Below, piece by piece: positions 1-7,893 of a DNA stretch of 64,000 nucleotides (positions are counted from its first letter, which is position 1; every line of letters begins with the position of its first letter). The position numbers and the translations under genes are program-made. Source of the DNA: an uncultured Paracoccaceae bacterium (lineage in GTDB: Bacteria > Pseudomonadota > Alphaproteobacteria > Rhodobacterales > Rhodobacteraceae). The stretch is taken from NCBI GenBank assembly GCA_947498985.1, contig CANMMF010000010.1, positions 1 to 64,000 on the forward strand, in the 5' to 3' direction. The notes beneath the pieces are model-generated. The model did not search any database. It had not been told where the DNA came from and saw nothing but the letters and a program-made list of their open reading frames with translations.

Positions 1-231
1 TGCAAAGCAGACGTGACAGCCCACTCAGATGTTTCTCCGGGCGCAACAAATCGCATTTGCCCCGGCAAATGCGGGCATCGGGCAAGGTCATGTCTGCAAA
101 GCAGACGTGACAGCCCACCCAGATGCTTCTCCGGGCGCAACAAATTGCATTTGCCCCGGCAAATGCGGGCGTCGGGCAAGGTCATGTCTGCAAAACAGAC
201 GTGACGGCCCACTCGGACGCCTTTTCAACAA
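1..231. repeat. Tandem 94-bp repeats with two hairpins per unit
   Basis: Three successive units start at 1, 95 and 189, a constant 94-bp period; the third fades after about 231 and the first is cut by the window edge, so the array probably continues to the left. Each full unit holds the 20-bp palindrome GCATTTGCCCCGGCAAATGC (53-72; near-identical at 147-166). The unit junctions hold a second hairpin, GTCTGC-AAA-GCAGAC (92-106; one change at 186-200). Short frames run through it but none has convincing coding character. It resembles a REP/BIME-like intergenic array; no function can be assigned. Confidence 0.8.
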
Positions 232-359
232 CAGCACCCGCTCCAGTCCAAACCCAAACCCTGCCAAATCGCGCGCGCCCTTCGCGAGACCGCCCATCAG
301 GGCGGGTGAGCCGCCGCCCCCCCTTTTCCAAACCCGCACACACATGCTAGCCAGCGCAT

Positions 360-2246
360 ATGCCCACCGCCGCCCTCACCCAAGCCGGCCTCAACCTGAT
401 CGGACAGGCGCTGACGATCTATGACAGCGACCTGCGGCTGGCTGTCTGCAACGCGCGCTTTGCCGAGATGTTCGACCTGCCCGAGGCGCTTACCACGCAA
501 GGCGCGCGCTTCGAGGACACCATCCGCCACCTGGTCAGCCGCGGCGAATACGGCCCCGTCGACGACCCCGAACATTTCATCGCCACCCGCGTCGACATCG
601 CCCGCGCGTTCGAGCCGCATTACATGGAGCGCACCCGCGCCAATGGCCGCACGATCTCGGTCGAGGGCAGCCCGCTGCCGCAGGGCGGCTGGGTCACGGT
701 CTATACCGACATCACCGAAATGAAAGCGCAGGAACAGCTGTTGCGCACCCGCTCGGAACTCTTGTCCGAAGAGGTCCTGCGCCGCTCCGAAGAGCTCAGC
801 CAGACCAACCGGCAGCTTGCCGCGACGATCAGCGCGCTCGAAGAAGCCCGCCGCGAACTGACCGAGATGGAGGCGCGCACCCGCACCACCGCCGAAATGA
901 TGCCCGCCCATATCGCCCGCGTCGATGCCTCGGGGCAGTACACGTTTTCCAACCGCGCGCTGCCGGCGGTGATGCCGGGCCGCCCCTCCGATATCGTGGG
1001 CGCCCATATCGCCGAGACGCTGGGGCCCGCCGCCTACCGGAAGGTGCGTCCGCATCTGCAGGCCGCGCTTGACGGGCGCCAGAGCGTCTTCGAGTTCACC
1101 GACGACGCGTCCTCGCGGCGGATCCGGGCGGTCTTTACCCCCGACCCGCTGGAGCCCGGGGTCTATATCCTCAGCCAGGACGTGACCGAGGACACCCAGG
1201 CGCGCGCCGCCCTGCAGCAGACCAGGCGGCGCGAGATGGCAGCGCAGCTCACGCGCGGGCTGGCGCATGATTTCTCGAACCTTCTGACCATCATCCTCGG
1301 CATGCAGTCGAAACTGGCGCGGCTGTCGCCCGGCGAAGAGGCGATGCCGCTGATCACCGCCACGCTGCAGGCCGCGCGCCGGGGCGGGCAGTTGCTCAAC
1401 CGGATCGCCGACATCACCGGCACCCGCGCCTGGCACCCGTCGCCGCTGATCCCCGGCCCGTTCCTGGCGGATCTCGTGACATTGGCGACCCCGTCGCTGC
1501 CTGCGGGCATGACGCTCCGGATCGACGACCGCAGCAAGGGCGCCTACCTGATCGACGCAGGCCTGTTGCAGGACAGCCTGCTGAACCTGATCCTCAACGC
1601 GCGCCAGGCCTGCGGCCAGAGCGGCACCATCACGCTGCAGATCCGCGAGCTGCAGGACACCTGGCTCGAGATCACCGTGACCGACACCGGCCCCGGCTTT
1701 TCAAAGATCGCGCTGGCGCACGGGCTGGATCCGTTTTTTACCACCAAGGGCGGCGAAGGCAGCGGTCTGGGCCTTGCGATGGTCTATGACATGACCAAGC
1801 TTGCGGGCGGCGAGGTGCGGCTGTCGAACGCGGCCAGCGGGGCCTGCGTGCGCCTGCGCCTGCCGCTGCGCCGCGCGGGCGGCGTGCCCGAAACCGGGCT
1901 GGTGCTGCTGGTCGAGGACAACACAGATCTGCGCGCGGGCGTGCGCGACATGCTCACCGGGCTCGGGTTTTCGGTGGTCGAGGCCAGCTCGGTGCCCGAG
2001 GCCTGCGCGCTGGCCGAGGGCCTGCCCGACATCGCGCTGGTGCTGTCGGATATCGCGCTGGAAGGCGAGGAAACCGGGCTTGCGATGCTCGACCGGCTGG
2101 GGCATCTGCCGGTGCGGCTGATGACCTCGATGCCGCCCGATCACCCGCTGCACCTGCAGGCGGCGGCGCGTGTGCCGGTGCTCCCGAAACCCTTCGAGGC
2201 CGCGGATCTCGCGCGGTTTCTGGGCCTGAAAAGCGAGGCGGCATGA
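360..2246 (+). CDS. Hybrid PAS sensor histidine kinase with receiver domain
   Basis: Predicted 628-residue cytosolic sensor kinase; no membrane segment is visible. Order: an N-terminal PAS domain of the PAS_7 kind (about 10-125, 'ALTIYDSDLRLAVCNARFAEMF'-like), a charged coiled coil (about 120-175), a second PAS-like segment (about 178-280), a dimerisation/phosphoacceptor helix with H303 in 'LAHDFSNLLT', an ATPase domain with N box 'LNLILNARQA', 'DTGPGF' and 'GEGSGLGLAMVYDM', then a C-terminal receiver with acceptor D564 in 'VLSDIALEGE' and Lys in 'LPKPF'. It overlaps the response regulator gene by 4 bp (ATGA), so the two are almost certainly one two-component system. Signal and targets are unknown. 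The start has a weak ribosome binding site. Confidence 0.9.
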   Translation: MPTAALTQAGLNLIGQALTIYDSDLRLAVCNARFAEMFDLPEALTTQGARFEDTIRHLVSRGEYGPVDDPEHFIATRVDIARAFEPHYMERTRANGRTISVEGSPLPQGGWVTVYTDITEMKAQEQLLRTRSELLSEEVLRRSEELSQTNRQLAATISALEEARRELTEMEARTRTTAEMMPAHIARVDASGQYTFSNRALPAVMPGRPSDIVGAHIAETLGPAAYRKVRPHLQAALDGRQSVFEFTDDASSRRIRAVFTPDPLEPGVYILSQDVTEDTQARAALQQTRRREMAAQLTRGLAHDFSNLLTIILGMQSKLARLSPGEEAMPLITATLQAARRGGQLLNRIADITGTRAWHPSPLIPGPFLADLVTLATPSLPAGMTLRIDDRSKGAYLIDAGLLQDSLLNLILNARQACGQSGTITLQIRELQDTWLEITVTDTGPGFSKIALAHGLDPFFTTKGGEGSGLGLAMVYDMTKLAGGEVRLSNAASGACVRLRLPLRRAGGVPETGLVLLVEDNTDLRAGVRDMLTGLGFSVVEASSVPEACALAEGLPDIALVLSDIALEGEETGLAMLDRLGHLPVRLMTSMPPDHPLHLQAAARVPVLPKPFEAADLARFLGLKSEAA

Positions 2247-2941
2247 GCGCGCTTGTCACCATCCTCGACGACGAACCGGCGATCCGCGAAATGCTGGCCG
2301 ACGCGCTGGAGGAGGCCGGCTTCCGCACGCTCAGCTTTGGCCGCGCCACCGAGTTCGAAGCGGCATTGCGCCGCGCCACACCGGATGTCTGCCTGGTGGA
2401 TCTGGGCCTGCCGGACCGCGACGGGCTGAGCCTCGTGCACCGGCTGGCGCTGGAACAGGGCGCCACGATCATCATCATCTCGGGCCGCGCGCAGGTGCAG
2501 GACCGGGTCACCGGGCTGGAGCTTGGTGCCGATGACTACATCATCAAGCCGTTCGATCCCGCCGAAGTGGTGGCCCGCATCCGCGCCCGCCTGCGCAGCC
2601 CGCGCCCGACCTCGTCGGGCGAGACCGCCCGGTTCAACGGCTGGACCGCGCATTTCGACCGCTACGCGCTGGAGGACGAGACCGGCGCCGAGACACCGTT
2701 CAGCCATGCCGAGGGCGAGGTGCTGCGGCTCTTTCTGGAAAGCCCCAAGCGGCTGATCTCGCGCGCTTTCATGCAGGAAAAGCTGGGTGGCGCGGCCGGT
2801 GAGAGCTTTGACCGCGCCATGGATGTGCGGATCTCGCGGCTGCGCACCAAGCTGCGCGAAGACCCCAAGAACCCGCGCCTGATCAAGACGATCTACGGCG
2901 CGGGGTATATTTTCCTGGGTGATGTGGACTGGAGCGGGTGA
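2243..2941 (+). CDS. OmpR-family response regulator
   Basis: 232-residue two-domain regulator. The receiver (about 4-118) has the acidic pair 'DDE', acceptor D53 in 'CLVDLGLPDRDG', and the conserved Lys in 'DDYIIKPFDP'. The C-terminal half (about 135-230) is a winged-helix DNA-binding domain ending in the family-typical 'RLIKTIYGAGYIF'. Translation is probably coupled to the upstream hybrid kinase through the ATGA overlap. Phosphate likely passes from H303 of the kinase to D53, possibly with the kinase's own receiver competing. Target genes cannot be read from the sequence; the gene after it is convergent. Confidence 0.92.
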   Translation: MSALVTILDDEPAIREMLADALEEAGFRTLSFGRATEFEAALRRATPDVCLVDLGLPDRDGLSLVHRLALEQGATIIIISGRAQVQDRVTGLELGADDYIIKPFDPAEVVARIRARLRSPRPTSSGETARFNGWTAHFDRYALEDETGAETPFSHAEGEVLRLFLESPKRLISRAFMQEKLGGAAGESFDRAMDVRISRLRTKLREDPKNPRLIKTIYGAGYIFLGDVDWSG

Positions 2942-3105
2942 GCTCTGGGCCCGCCGGGCCTCTCACGTCTGCGCGGCGTCATTACCGGTTTCGGCGCGCC
3001 CGGGGCGCACCGGCGTGCCGGGGGCCAGCCCACCGGACGCGCCGACGTTTCAAGACAGGATGAAGCGGGGCGCGGGGTGCCAGCCGCGGCAGGCGGGATA
3101 TGCGG

Positions 3106-3777
3106 TTACGGGTGCTGTTTGTCGCGGATCCGGTTGGCGAACTCGTGGTTGGTGTCGCGGTGATGTGCCTCATCCGCGCGCACTTTGATGACCACGTCGC
3201 GCAGCCGCGCGCTCTGCGGCAGATCCCAGTAATCGATGGCGATCTGCGGGGCAGGCACGTTCTCGATATTGCCCGCGTCGATCTCCTTGAGGTATTGCGT
3301 GTAGCTCACCACCGCCTCTTCCTCAAGATATCCCACGATCCGGTGCGCCGTGCGCGGCGCGAAGAGATAGGTGAAGAAGAACAGATTGTAGAAGATCATC
3401 TGTGCGATCATGATCACCCAGCGCTCCAGCCGCGACGGCTGCGCGATGTGGATGAAGGTCATCAGGTGCTGGCGCTCGTTCTCGGCCTCGTCCAGAAGCT
3501 CGCGAATCCAGCCCTGATCGTCGCGGATGTGGCGCACCGATTTCAGGTGCTGCAACAACCCGCCCACCATGCCCGGCACCGCGGCGACGGTTTCCAGAAC
3601 CACCGCGCGGTGCCCGTAGCGCTTGGAAAAGAACGCATCCGCAAAGACACGCATGAATTTCACCACCCGAAAGGCGATGCGGTCATGGATGTCGGTGGGC
3701 TCATGATGGCGCTCAAGCACCACTTCGGGATGCGGCGGCGCGGAGATGTCTTCGGAATGGATCTGCCTGTTTTCCAT
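3106..3777 (-). CDS. aox: Alternative oxidase (cyanide-resistant quinol oxidase)
   Basis: 223-residue di-iron quinol oxidase, predicted to oxidise quinol and reduce O2 to water at the inner membrane without pumping protons. All four ligand motifs are present: '[10 protein letters not shown]' (E62), 'NERQHLMTF' (E101, H104), '[10 protein letters not shown]' (E153) and '[12 protein letters not shown]' (E203, H206). A hydrophobic stretch at about 121-140 fits the membrane-associated helices. The start has an AAGAGG ribosome binding site. Length and motifs match bacterial AOX proteins. It is convergent with the response regulator gene; no NO- or redox-regulator gene is adjacent and no operator could be identified upstream. 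Confidence 0.95.
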   Translation of the reverse strand: MENRQIHSEDISAPPHPEVVLERHHEPTDIHDRIAFRVVKFMRVFADAFFSKRYGHRAVVLETVAAVPGMVGGLLQHLKSVRHIRDDQGWIRELLDEAENERQHLMTFIHIAQPSRLERWVIMIAQMIFYNLFFFTYLFAPRTAHRIVGYLEEEAVVSYTQYLKEIDAGNIENVPAPQIAIDYWDLPQSARLRDVVIKVRADEAHHRDTNHEFANRIRDKQHP

Positions 3778-3878
3778 ATCGGCCTCTTGATCGGTTCGGA
3801 TCAGAGGTAGGCGCGGCGCGCGCCGATGGTATGCGACAAATTTGGTCAGTTATCCCGAAAGCCGGGCCTGCCACCGTT

Positions 3879-4067
3879 TCAGGGCGAGATCAGCGAGTAA
3901 CTCTCTGCCAGCCCCAGAAGGGAGCGCAGCGAGGGCAGCACGGCCACCGCGACAACGCCGACCATCGCACCGATGCCGAGCCGCACCGGCGCGGTGCCGA
4001 GCCTGGGCCCCGCAAGGCCCAGACAGCCGCAGACAATTGCGTAGAACACCAGGGATACCGGGTCCAT
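3879..4067 (-). CDS. Small two-helix membrane protein
   Basis: 62-residue hydrophobic protein with two likely membrane segments (about 4-22 and 30-48) and no recognised domain. The ATG at 4067 shares its first base with the stop of the upstream TPR gene (TGATG) and is preceded by GGAGG at good spacing, so translational coupling to the TPR protein is likely. A GTG one codon upstream is an alternative start. Function unknown; the tight coupling suggests a product that works with the TPR protein. Confidence 0.65.
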   Translation of the reverse strand: MDPVSLVFYAIVCGCLGLAGPRLGTAPVRLGIGAMVGVVAVAVLPSLRSLLGLAESYSLISP

Positions 4068-5737
4068 CACGTCCCTCCGTTACAACAGGCCATCGCCGCC
4101 TGCGCGCAGAAACACGCCGCGGCCACCTCAGTGTCTGCCCGCGCCAAAGCCCGTGTCAACTGCGACCTCACATGCACGATCTCGACCGTCTCGGCGCGCG
4201 CCGTCAGGCAATCATGCAAGCCCCGCAGCGCCCAGACATTCTCCGGATGTACCTGCGCCCGGGGCAGACCGCCGGCCAGGCCCAGATCGGCGCGGAACAC
4301 CGCTTCCGCTTCCGCCAGATGCCCCTGCTCGAACAGCAGCGCCCCCAGCGCGTGGCGCGACGGCTGCATCCAGCCCCAGGGTTCGTCGTAATTGAGCGCA
4401 TCCTCCAGCGCCACGCAGTGGCGCAGCGCCGCAAAGGCCGCCTCATGGGCGCCTTTCCGGTAAAGGATCTCTCCGCGGACCATGGATTTTGCGATCTCCA
4501 GCAGATCCACGACGGTGTTGTTGTGCAAGAGCCGCGAGTCCGGCACCCGCGCGCAGGCTTCGAGAAACGCCGCCTCCTCGCGCTCTGCCGCCGCGACATT
4601 GCCGAGCGCCGCATGCCCCACGGCGCGGGCATAAAGCACATGGGCGGCCAGCGTGCAGTAAAGCTCCGGATCCTCCGGCAAGGCCAGTTCGGTCGCCTCC
4701 TGCCAGCGCCCGAAGCGCACAAGGATATGCGGGCCAAACGACAGGTAGCTTTCAAAGTAATCCGCCATCGGCGGGCTCTCGATCCGCAGAAGCGCTTCGG
4801 GGGTGGTGTCGCGCAGGCCTTCGGCGGCGCGCATGGCCGGTTCGAACTGGCCCAGAAACATCGCGCCATACAGGACGAAATGGTAATTGTGCTGCCGGTA
4901 GCCGGTATAGATGTTCAGCGCGCCTTCGCGCTCATAGAATTTCAGATCCGCCGCGCAGCCTTTCTGGTTCCAGTAGACCACGTCGTGGTAGGCGCCGCAT
5001 TGCACGTCGATATGCGTCGGCATGTGCACCAGATGTCCCGCGTCGGGCATGATGTCTCGCAAAACGTCCCCCGCCTTGATCGCCTGCTCGGGTTCCTGCG
5101 ACATCTCCATCAGATGTACGTAAAAATGCAGCAGGCCGGGATGGGCCCAGGCCTCGGGGTTCTCTGCAAGCGCCGTCTCGATCAGTTCGCGGCATTCCAG
5201 CGTGGCCGCGCCTGGCGCCGGCGCGCCGGTTGTCTGGTCCCACATCTGCCAGGGGCTGAGCTGCATCAGCGCCTCGACGCAGACGGTGCGGATCTCGAGA
5301 CTTTCGGGATGGGCGCGCTGCGCGGCGCGCATGGCATCTGCAAATGCGGCATCCCAGAGCGTCATGTCCTCGATGGGGTCGCGCTGCGGGAAATGCGCGG
5401 GCAGCGCTTCGATCAGCGCGCGTTCGGCGGGTGTGGCAGCCCCGACGCGCGCCAGAGCCGCCCCGGTCGCGTCGAAACAGGTGGCCAGCACGTCGATGCG
5501 TCCGGCTTCGTCCATATGCTCCCACGGCATGTTGTAATTGGGCCCGGATGCGTAGGCGATACCCCAACAGGCCATGGCGCAGTCCGGGTCATGCTCCAGC
5601 GCCCGCCGGAAACAGCGCACGGCCTCTTCGTGATTGAAACCGTAGGTCCAGCAGATCCCCCGGTCGAACCAGAGCTGCGCGTCGGGCACCGTTGTGCTCA
5701 CAGGGCAGGAAAAATCGCCCAGATTGTAATAGTCCAT
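4067..5737 (-). CDS. Tetratricopeptide repeat protein
   Basis: 556-residue, apparently cytosolic protein. The N-terminal third has TPR-like helical pairs ('AQLWFDRGICWTYGFNHEEAVRCFRRALEHDPDCAMACWGIAY', about 22-65, is the clearest), and further repeats occur in the C-terminal half. No enzymatic motif is recognised, although the middle is rich in Trp, Tyr, His and Cys. The start at 5737 has a GGAGC ribosome binding site. It is followed directly by the coupled small membrane protein. TPR arrays usually mediate protein-protein contacts; the partner is unknown. Confidence 0.8.
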   Translation of the reverse strand: MDYYNLGDFSCPVSTTVPDAQLWFDRGICWTYGFNHEEAVRCFRRALEHDPDCAMACWGIAYASGPNYNMPWEHMDEAGRIDVLATCFDATGAALARVGAATPAERALIEALPAHFPQRDPIEDMTLWDAAFADAMRAAQRAHPESLEIRTVCVEALMQLSPWQMWDQTTGAPAPGAATLECRELIETALAENPEAWAHPGLLHFYVHLMEMSQEPEQAIKAGDVLRDIMPDAGHLVHMPTHIDVQCGAYHDVVYWNQKGCAADLKFYEREGALNIYTGYRQHNYHFVLYGAMFLGQFEPAMRAAEGLRDTTPEALLRIESPPMADYFESYLSFGPHILVRFGRWQEATELALPEDPELYCTLAAHVLYARAVGHAALGNVAAAEREEAAFLEACARVPDSRLLHNNTVVDLLEIAKSMVRGEILYRKGAHEAAFAALRHCVALEDALNYDEPWGWMQPSRHALGALLFEQGHLAEAEAVFRADLGLAGGLPRAQVHPENVWALRGLHDCLTARAETVEIVHVRSQLTRALARADTEVAAACFCAQAAMACCNGGT

Positions 5738-6009
5738 GAAAATCGCTCCAGGTCTGGCGGGAGCGTAGCGGAGAAGAAGCGCGGCGTCACCACTTTGAAA
5801 CGGGTGCGGTGGTCGGGGGCGTTACGGGCGCGGCAGCCGGGGGGCGTTGTTGCCATCTGTATCTGTATCTGTGTCTGGTGTGGCCCGAGGCGCTTGAGCT
5901 TGGGCGCCCCGGCCAGAACGTCAATACTGTTTGAGGTCGCTCATGCGAAACATGAGAAGTGGCCGGTATCCAATTGAAGTAAATATCATTTCAAGGAAAA
6001 ATGTGTCGC

Positions 6010-6459
6010 TCAACCCTGATCCGGCGTATCATCCAGCAGGTTCTGAAGCTCCTGCCGCATCTGGGCAAGTTCCGCCCGGTCGCGCTCTTCTCGCACCGCA
6101 AGCTCCGCAGTGGCCAAAGCGTCCAGCACATCCCGCTCCCCCTGCAGAATCGCGGGCAGCACGTCCTGCGTGACCCCGTCCAGCATCACCCGCACCCGCG
6201 TCACGATGTTTTTGACCGCGGCCATCACCCCCTTGCTGCGGTCCGGATCGCGCCCCTTGGCGGTGATCATCGCCGAGAGTTGGGTGATGTGCTTGGCATG
6301 CAGCGCGCGCAGCGACACCAGAGTGGGCCGGATCGACAAGGCGGCCTGCGCCACCAGTTTGTCGTAGCTGTCCATGAGCGCGACGCTGCGGCTGAGCGCA
6401 ATCTGCAGGCAGGTCGCCGCATCGTCATGGCGTGGGTCTGGATTGACGCGTGCCTGCAT
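6010..6459 (-). CDS. Hypothetical all-helical protein
   Basis: 149-residue soluble protein, almost entirely predicted helix, with no signal peptide or membrane segment and an acidic C-terminus. The helical pattern and length are loosely like ferritin-like/four-helix-bundle stress proteins of the DUF2383 type, but no diagnostic metal-ligand motif is visible, so this is only a guess. The start is supported by GGAGAGGAGCC just upstream. It stands alone between the TPR gene and the amidohydrolase gene, all on the same strand but with gaps of about 80 and 270 bp. Confidence 0.6.
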   Translation of the reverse strand: MQARVNPDPRHDDAATCLQIALSRSVALMDSYDKLVAQAALSIRPTLVSLRALHAKHITQLSAMITAKGRDPDRSKGVMAAVKNIVTRVRVMLDGVTQDVLPAILQGERDVLDALATAELAVREERDRAELAQMRQELQNLLDDTPDQG

Positions 6460-6542
6460 GGCTCCTCTCCTGTCTGGGTCGTTTCGCTCCGGCGTTTCAC
6501 GGGATCACAACACCGCAAAGGGCCGATCCGTTCCGCGATGGA

Positions 6543-7736
6543 TCAGAGTGCCGCCACCGCGCGCGCCAGAACCTGCACTCCGGCCACAAGATCGGACTCG
6601 TCGGTATCCTCGGCGAAATCGTGGCTGATCCCGTTGATCGACGGCACGAAGAGCATCGCCGTGGGCATCCGCCGCGCCAGGTTGGAGGCATCGTGCAGCG
6701 CCCCCGAGGGCATGCGGCGCCAGCGCCCGGGCACCTCCGCCTCCGCCGCATGTTCCAGCGCGCGGCAGAGGTCCGGATCCATCGCGGCCGGGTCTACGGC
6801 AAAGATCTCGCCCAGCTGCACACCGACCCCCAGCCCTTGCGCCACGTCATCGGCGGTTTCGCGAATGACCGCTTCCATGCGCGCCAGACGCGCCGCATCG
6901 CCGTCGCGCCATTGCATGGAAAACCGCACCTGTCCCGGCACAATCGAATGCGCGTTGGGGTGCAGCGCGACGTGACCGATGGTCCAGACCGTGTCCGGCG
7001 TGACGATGTTGCGCAGACGGTCGTTGAGCCGCGTGTTGAACGCCGAAAGCGCCTGGAAGGCGTCGCGACGCAGCGCCATGGGTGTGGTGCCCGCGTGGTT
7101 CTGCTGCCCCTCGAAGGTGATCACCATGTCGCGAATGCCGACAATCGCCTCGACCACCCCAACCACCTGCCCCGCGGCATGAAGCGCCGGTCCCTGCTCG
7201 ATATGCATCTCGAGAAACCTGCTGAAGCGCGCAAGATCTACCCAGCAACCAAGCCGTGCGCCCATGGCGCCGCGCGCCGCGTCCAGCGTCACGCCATCGC
7301 GGTCGCGCAATCCGTCCACGGCGTCGCGGTCGAGCGCGCCTGCCCAGGCCGCCGAGCCCGTGGTCACCCCGAACCTTCCTTCCTCATCCTGAAAGGACAC
7401 CACCGAAATGGCGGGCCCGCCCGCCTCCTGCGCCGCCCGCGCCACTTCCAGCGCCGCGACGACCCCGAGCGCGCCGTCGAGCCAGCCGCCCTCGGGCTGG
7501 CTGTCGCTATGCGAGCCCAGAAGCAGCGACCGCCCCTCCGCCAGACCAAAGAGCGAGCCCATCGGATCGAACCGCACCTGCAGCCCCGCCGCCGTCATCT
7601 GCTCCGCAAGCCAGTCGCGCGCGGCGATATCCGCCTCCGAATAGGCCGGGCGCACCACGCCCTTGCCGACACCCGAAGCGCCAAACATCCGCAACCTGTG
7701 CAGATCTTCCAGAAACCGCGCTGCATTCACCTGCAT
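6543..7736 (-). CDS. M20-family Zn-dependent amidohydrolase (N-carbamoyl-amino-acid hydrolase/allantoate type)
   Basis: 397-residue hydrolase of the hydantoinase/carbamoylase family, expected to cleave an N-carbamoyl amino acid, ureidoglycolate/allantoate or similar C-N bond in the cytosol. Binuclear metal-site motifs are visible: '[15 protein letters not shown]', 'FQDEEGRFG' and '[10 protein letters not shown]', followed by the dimerisation/lid domain and a C-terminal '[11 protein letters not shown]' segment carrying the last His. The ATG at 7736 is chosen because GGGGAGGGG lies just upstream and the protein then begins like family members. The exact substrate cannot be settled; no hydantoinase or purine-degradation gene is adjacent. 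Confidence 0.88.
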   Translation of the reverse strand: MQVNAARFLEDLHRLRMFGASGVGKGVVRPAYSEADIAARDWLAEQMTAAGLQVRFDPMGSLFGLAEGRSLLLGSHSDSQPEGGWLDGALGVVAALEVARAAQEAGGPAISVVSFQDEEGRFGVTTGSAAWAGALDRDAVDGLRDRDGVTLDAARGAMGARLGCWVDLARFSRFLEMHIEQGPALHAAGQVVGVVEAIVGIRDMVITFEGQQNHAGTTPMALRRDAFQALSAFNTRLNDRLRNIVTPDTVWTIGHVALHPNAHSIVPGQVRFSMQWRDGDAARLARMEAVIRETADDVAQGLGVGVQLGEIFAVDPAAMDPDLCRALEHAAEAEVPGRWRRMPSGALHDASNLARRMPTAMLFVPSINGISHDFAEDTDESDLVAGVQVLARAVAAL

Positions 7737-7745
7737 GGCACCCCT

Positions 7746-7787
7746 CCCCTGCTTCTCCGGTTCGAAAATACTTTGGGGGGAGTCTGG
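7746..7787. repeat. Dispersed intergenic element, copy 1
   Basis: A 42-bp stretch beginning CCCCTGCTTCTCCGGTTC that recurs at 29554-29595 with about 36 of 42 identical bases. Both copies sit in intergenic DNA and both are followed by a GC-rich hairpin. This copy lies just upstream of the amidohydrolase ribosome binding site. Confidence 0.7.
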
Positions 7788-7802
7788 CCCGAAGGGCAAG
7801 AC

Positions 7803-7879
7803 GGGGGGCAACGCCCCCCTGACCGAGGCCCCGCCCAAAGGCGGGGTCGAGACAAGACAGCGCGCGGGCTTGCCCGCGC
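7803..7879 (-). terminator. Cluster of three GC hairpins after fdhA
   Basis: Three perfect inverted repeats follow each other: GGGGGGC/GCCCCCC (7803-7819), CCCCGCC/GGCGGGG (7829-7846) and GCGCGGGC/GCCCGCGC (7862-7879). They lie 15-90 bases past the stop of the formate dehydrogenase gene. None has a clear T tract, so termination may be Rho-dependent or the hairpins may mainly protect the mRNA 3' end. Confidence 0.5.
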
Positions 7880-7893
7880 TCCGTTTGACAGGC

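Noticed and set aside
1-231. CRISPR array
   Set aside because: Whole 94-bp units repeat with no unique spacers and the dyads are within the unit; no cas genes are present.
29-424. Protein-coding frames across the 94-bp repeats
   Set aside because: They exist on both strands because the repeat lacks stops; no ribosome binding site or recognisable protein, and the conserved feature is hairpin structure rather than codons.
3842-5977. Very long plus-strand frame opposite the TPR gene
   Set aside because: It is the GC-rich antisense shadow of the TPR gene, which has a ribosome binding site and clear TPR content. The same applies to other long antisense frames opposite fdhA, uvrC, priA, lysS and the HEAT gene.
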